Below, in pieces: positions 5,369 to 7,403 of a stretch of 7,403 bases of DNA; within the stretch, counting starts at the first letter, position 1, and every line of letters starts with the position of its first letter. Both the position numbers and the translations under genes were made by a program. The stretch comes from an uncultured Bacilli bacterium (GTDB lineage: Bacteria > Bacillota_I > Bacilli_A > RF39 > UBA660). Location: the NCBI GenBank assembly GCA_944363895.1, contig CALVVP010000106.1:1-7403 (forward strand). Direction: 5' to 3'. The notes under the pieces are model-generated. The model was not told the origin of the DNA and did no database searches. It saw only the letters and a list, made by a program, of their open reading frames with translations.

Positions 5369-6594
5369 ATTTTGTCTAAATTCATCGCTCGACTACCTTT
5401 AATATAAATAATACTATTATCTAAAATATGTGTTTTTAAATAACTAGTTAATTCTTCAATCTTATCAAAATGTTGTCCTTTAATTAATTTAGTATAATTA
5501 CCAATCAACAATACCTGTTTATTAGCTATTTTTTTTAAATATTTGTTTATTTTTTTATGATATTTTTGACTATATTTGCCTAATTCCAACATATCACCTA
5601 AAATTATATATTTGAACTCTTTTTGTTTTTTTAGTAAATTTAAACCACCAATTAAAGATTCAAAACTACTATTATAGCTATCATCAATTATGGTATATTT
5701 ATTTTTTATAATATTTAATCTTCCTTCGATATTTTGGTATTCGCTGATTGCTTCACTGATTAAATTTAAATCGATTTTAAATAATATTCCTATTTTTATA
5801 GCTATTAAAACATCACTTAATAAATGTTTAAAAGAATTAAAAATAAAATGTGTATCTTCTATATCAAATTCAATTTTATCATTATATTTTATATTTTTTA
5901 AATTTAATTCTTTAGGATCAACTTTAATGATATTTTGGTATTTTATTCTTTTTAAATATTTATCTTCATTATTAATTATTAAACAACCATCTTCCATTCC
6001 TTCTAATATTTCTAATTTAGCTTTTAAAATATTTTTTTGACTTCCTAAATTACCAATATGAGCTGTTCCAATATTTGTTATGACCGCATAATTGGGATTA
6101 CACATTTTCGATAAATAAGCTATTTCATTTTTATGATTCATTCCTAATTCTGCCACTATCACATCATAAGTATCATCCAAATTGAGTAAAGTTAATGGTA
6201 ATCCAATATGATTGTTGTTGTTTTTTATTGATTTTAATACTTTATATTTTTTACTTAGTACTAATGATATTAATTCTTTGGTTGTTGTTTTACCAACACT
6301 CCCTGTAATAGCTATTAAAGGTATATTATATTTATTTCTAAGGTAATGAGCTATTTCACCTAAAGCGATAATGCTTGATTCAACTTTAATACAAGGAATA
6401 TCTTTTATAACCATTTCACTTATGATAGCTACCGCTCCCTTATCGATAGCTTCTTCAATATAATCATGGCCTTTATTAATAGCTAAAAAAGTATCACCTA
6501 ATTCAATATCTTTAGAATTAGTTTTTATTTTATTTATTAAAACATCACCGTAAATTTTACCATTTATTATTTGATTCAATTCACTTAAATACAT
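5350..6594 (-). CDS. murF: UDP-MurNAc-tripeptide:D-Ala-D-Ala ligase
   Basis: MurF adds the D-Ala-D-Ala dipeptide to UDP-MurNAc-tripeptide, the last cytoplasmic step in the peptidoglycan precursor. The 414-residue protein shows the Mur ligase order: an N-terminal UMP-binding region (TNSKDIELGDTFLAI, 25-39), the ATP loop ITGSVGKTTTKE (96-107), NNNNHIGLPLTLL (125-137), ELGMN (149-153), TNIGTAHIGNLGS (173-185), the lysine-rich KAKLEI segment near 191-196 that usually carries the carbamylated Lys, EGRLN (290-294), and the C-terminal DDSYNSSFESL (304-314), which stands for the usual DDxYNANPxS. The Asn-Pro of that last motif is replaced by Ser-Phe, a mild departure. It is about 40 residues shorter than typical MurF, with compact N- and C-terminal domains. 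Start ATG 6594 follows AGGTGA (6601-6606) by six bases. No strong promoter is seen; CATAAAAT (6612-6619) is the best -10 candidate. Confidence 0.95.
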   Translation of the reverse strand: MYLSELNQIINGKIYGDVLINKIKTNSKDIELGDTFLAINKGHDYIEEAIDKGAVAIISEMVIKDIPCIKVESSIIALGEIAHYLRNKYNIPLIAITGSVGKTTTKELISLVLSKKYKVLKSIKNNNNHIGLPLTLLNLDDTYDVIVAELGMNHKNEIAYLSKMCNPNYAVITNIGTAHIGNLGSQKNILKAKLEILEGMEDGCLIINNEDKYLKRIKYQNIIKVDPKELNLKNIKYNDKIEFDIEDTHFIFNSFKHLLSDVLIAIKIGILFKIDLNLISEAISEYQNIEGRLNIIKNKYTIIDDSYNSSFESLIGGLNLLKKQKEFKYIILGDMLELGKYSQKYHKKINKYLKKIANKQVLLIGNYTKLIKGQHFDKIEELTSYLKTHILDNSIIYIKGSRAMNLDKIKETFN

Positions 6595-6625
6595 AGTTAT
6601 TCACCTAATATATTTTATGCAATTT

Positions 6626-6651
6626 AAAAAAAACTGATTATTTTAATCAGT
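6626..6651 (-). terminator. Rho-independent terminator after the FGE-like fragment
   Basis: On the minus strand an eight-bp stem ACTGATTA/TAATCAGT (6633-6640 with 6644-6651) closes a three-base loop and is followed by an eight-base T-run (6626-6633). It starts just after the TAG at 6663-6665 and insulates murF from what lies upstream. Confidence 0.87.
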
Positions 6652-6662
6652 AAATTTTAAAG

Positions 6663-7270
6663 CTATGGCGTAATAATAGCGCGAGTGCTGTTATTGCCAC
6701 CTTCAGCGCCGCTATAACCATTAAAAGTAAATATTCCTCCATTAATACCATTGCCATTATCCCCACCACGCATAAACCAAGAATAATGTTCTAAAGGAAA
6801 AATTGCATAATCATCATACCAACCACCAGTGATACTACCATGTGTTGATAAAACTTCTTTTGTAGAATCACCTAATTTCCCACGACTATATTCTGCATTA
6901 CTTGTTCCATATGTATAAGCATCATAGTATTTTGCGTCTGGAGCACCACTAAATTCAGAATTACTTATATAAAATATACTACTACTATCAGCCATATTAC
7001 CCATTACATATTCAAAACCATTACCCGACATATCATATACACCATAGACATTTCCGGTGGTTGATTGACCTATATTATTTTTATAAGAATTGCCACTACC
7101 ACCACCAGTATAATAATTGCTATCACTATTTATCACAATATCTGTCGTACCTAAGCCATATTTACTTTGCTTTAAATAGGCTATAGCACCCCATTCCATG
7201 TTTTTAATCATATGCGAATCACCACTTAAACTATAAGTAGAACTCATATTTTGAATGGCTGTAAAAAGAT
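6663..7270 (-). pseudogene. C-terminal FGE-like domain of a prepilin-type surface protein, 5'-truncated
   Basis: The readable product matches the C-terminal part of proteins common in gut Bacillota MAGs, in which a prepilin N-terminus is followed by a sulfatase-modifying-factor (FGE)-like lectin-type fold. Landmarks are SHMIKNMEWGAIAYLKQSKYG, GNVYGVYDMSGNGFEYVMGN (the usual form is GVYDMSGNVWEW), RGKLGDSTKEVL, GGWYDDYAIF, SWFMRGGDNGNG and the end STRAIITP. No catalytic cysteines are seen, so a binding or structural role is likelier than formylglycine formation. The first ATG (7245-7247) has no RBS and lies inside the domain: the codons before it (LFTAIQN) still match the family, then similarity stops near 7268 and an in-frame stop appears at 7362-7364. 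The pilin leader and about 200 residues are missing. It may be a pseudogene, a silent cassette or the product of an assembly join. A terminator follows. Confidence 0.72.
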
Positions 7271-7403
7271 ATATAGAAGCATTACCTGATATTAATATTG
7301 ATGAAGTTCCTTTAAAGGAAATTGAAAGGATATCTAAAAGAGCAGAAATTAATAATAAAGTTTATTCTGGAATTAATATTTTAAATGAACAAAATTTAAA
7401 AAT
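7255..7403 (+). CDS. Unrecognised plus-strand reading frame, runs off the right edge
   Basis: From ATG 7255 a frame of 49 codons is open to the window end; from about residue 4 it reads like real protein (RYIEALPDINIDEVPLKEI, then KRAEINNKVYSGINILNEQ), charged and without stops. I cannot assign a family. The ATG and next codons overlap the 5' end of the FGE-like fragment on the other strand and no RBS precedes it, so the gene probably lost its own start at a junction near 7260-7270. Confidence 0.4.
   Translation, partial: MAVKRYIEALPDINIDEVPLKEIERISKRAEINNKVYSGINILNEQNLK

Noticed and set aside
5690..6040. Plus-strand frame of 116 codons
   Set aside because: It is fully antisense to murF, rich in Phe, Ile and Leu as expected from reversing AT-rich coding DNA, and has no RBS or family match.
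1..7403. Mycoplasma-type code with TGA as tryptophan
   Set aside because: TGA ends yabG, the prepilin and the DUF421 gene at family-appropriate positions, and tryptophan is encoded by TGG.
1..7403. CRISPR array, defence island or phage segment
   Set aside because: No spaced direct repeats and no nuclease, integrase or phage structural gene are readable; the single partial ATPase is not sufficient evidence.

Overview
This is a very AT-rich window from a low-GC Bacillota, most likely a gut-type Bacilli lineage near Erysipelotrichia or the RF39/Mollicutes-related orders. Three genes end in TGA and no gene reads TGA internally, so the code is standard rather than Mycoplasma-type. Start sites nearly all carry AGGTGAT-like ribosome binding sites. 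The presence of yabG indicates that the lineage sporulates or descends from sporulators, and murF indicates a peptidoglycan wall.

Left part (1-1480, all minus strand): the 5' end of an AAA_14/DUF4143-type ATPase gene runs off the left edge. Upstream of it lies a yabG-veg operon joined by an ATGA overlap, with a sporulation sigma-E-like promoter directly before yabG. Middle-left (1481-3587): a type IV prepilin-like surface protein with two Ig-like domains, a DUF421 (YetF/YrbG) membrane protein with a possible sigma-G-like promoter, and a divergent TIGR04086/YrzE-type membrane protein. Middle (3584-4693): tgt (queuosine tRNA-guanine transglycosylase); tgt, yrzE and a DUF421 gene are also neighbours in Bacillus, as I recall, so this is a reoriented piece of old synteny. 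Right-middle (4793-6594): an unrecognised helical protein of 186 residues, divergent from tgt and sharing its -35 box, then murF converging on it. Right end (6663-7403): the C-terminal half of a sulfatase-modifying-factor-like (FGE-like) domain usually found behind a prepilin N-terminus. It lacks its N-terminal half, start signals and RBS, and abuts an unrelated plus-strand reading frame that runs off the window.

The most interesting features are regulatory and architectural. Two convergent gene pairs each share a TTAA double stop placed at the tip of a bidirectional terminator. Two back-to-back promoters share one -35 hexamer. A 13-bp perfect palindrome overlaps the ATPase promoter. Two promoters resemble sporulation sigma-factor sites in front of sporulation-associated families. 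The right end looks like a rearrangement junction or a silent cassette of a variable surface protein. I did not find a complete novel defence or mobile system; no tRNA, rRNA, CRISPR array or insertion sequence is visible, and no gene-free stretch exceeds about 190 bases.
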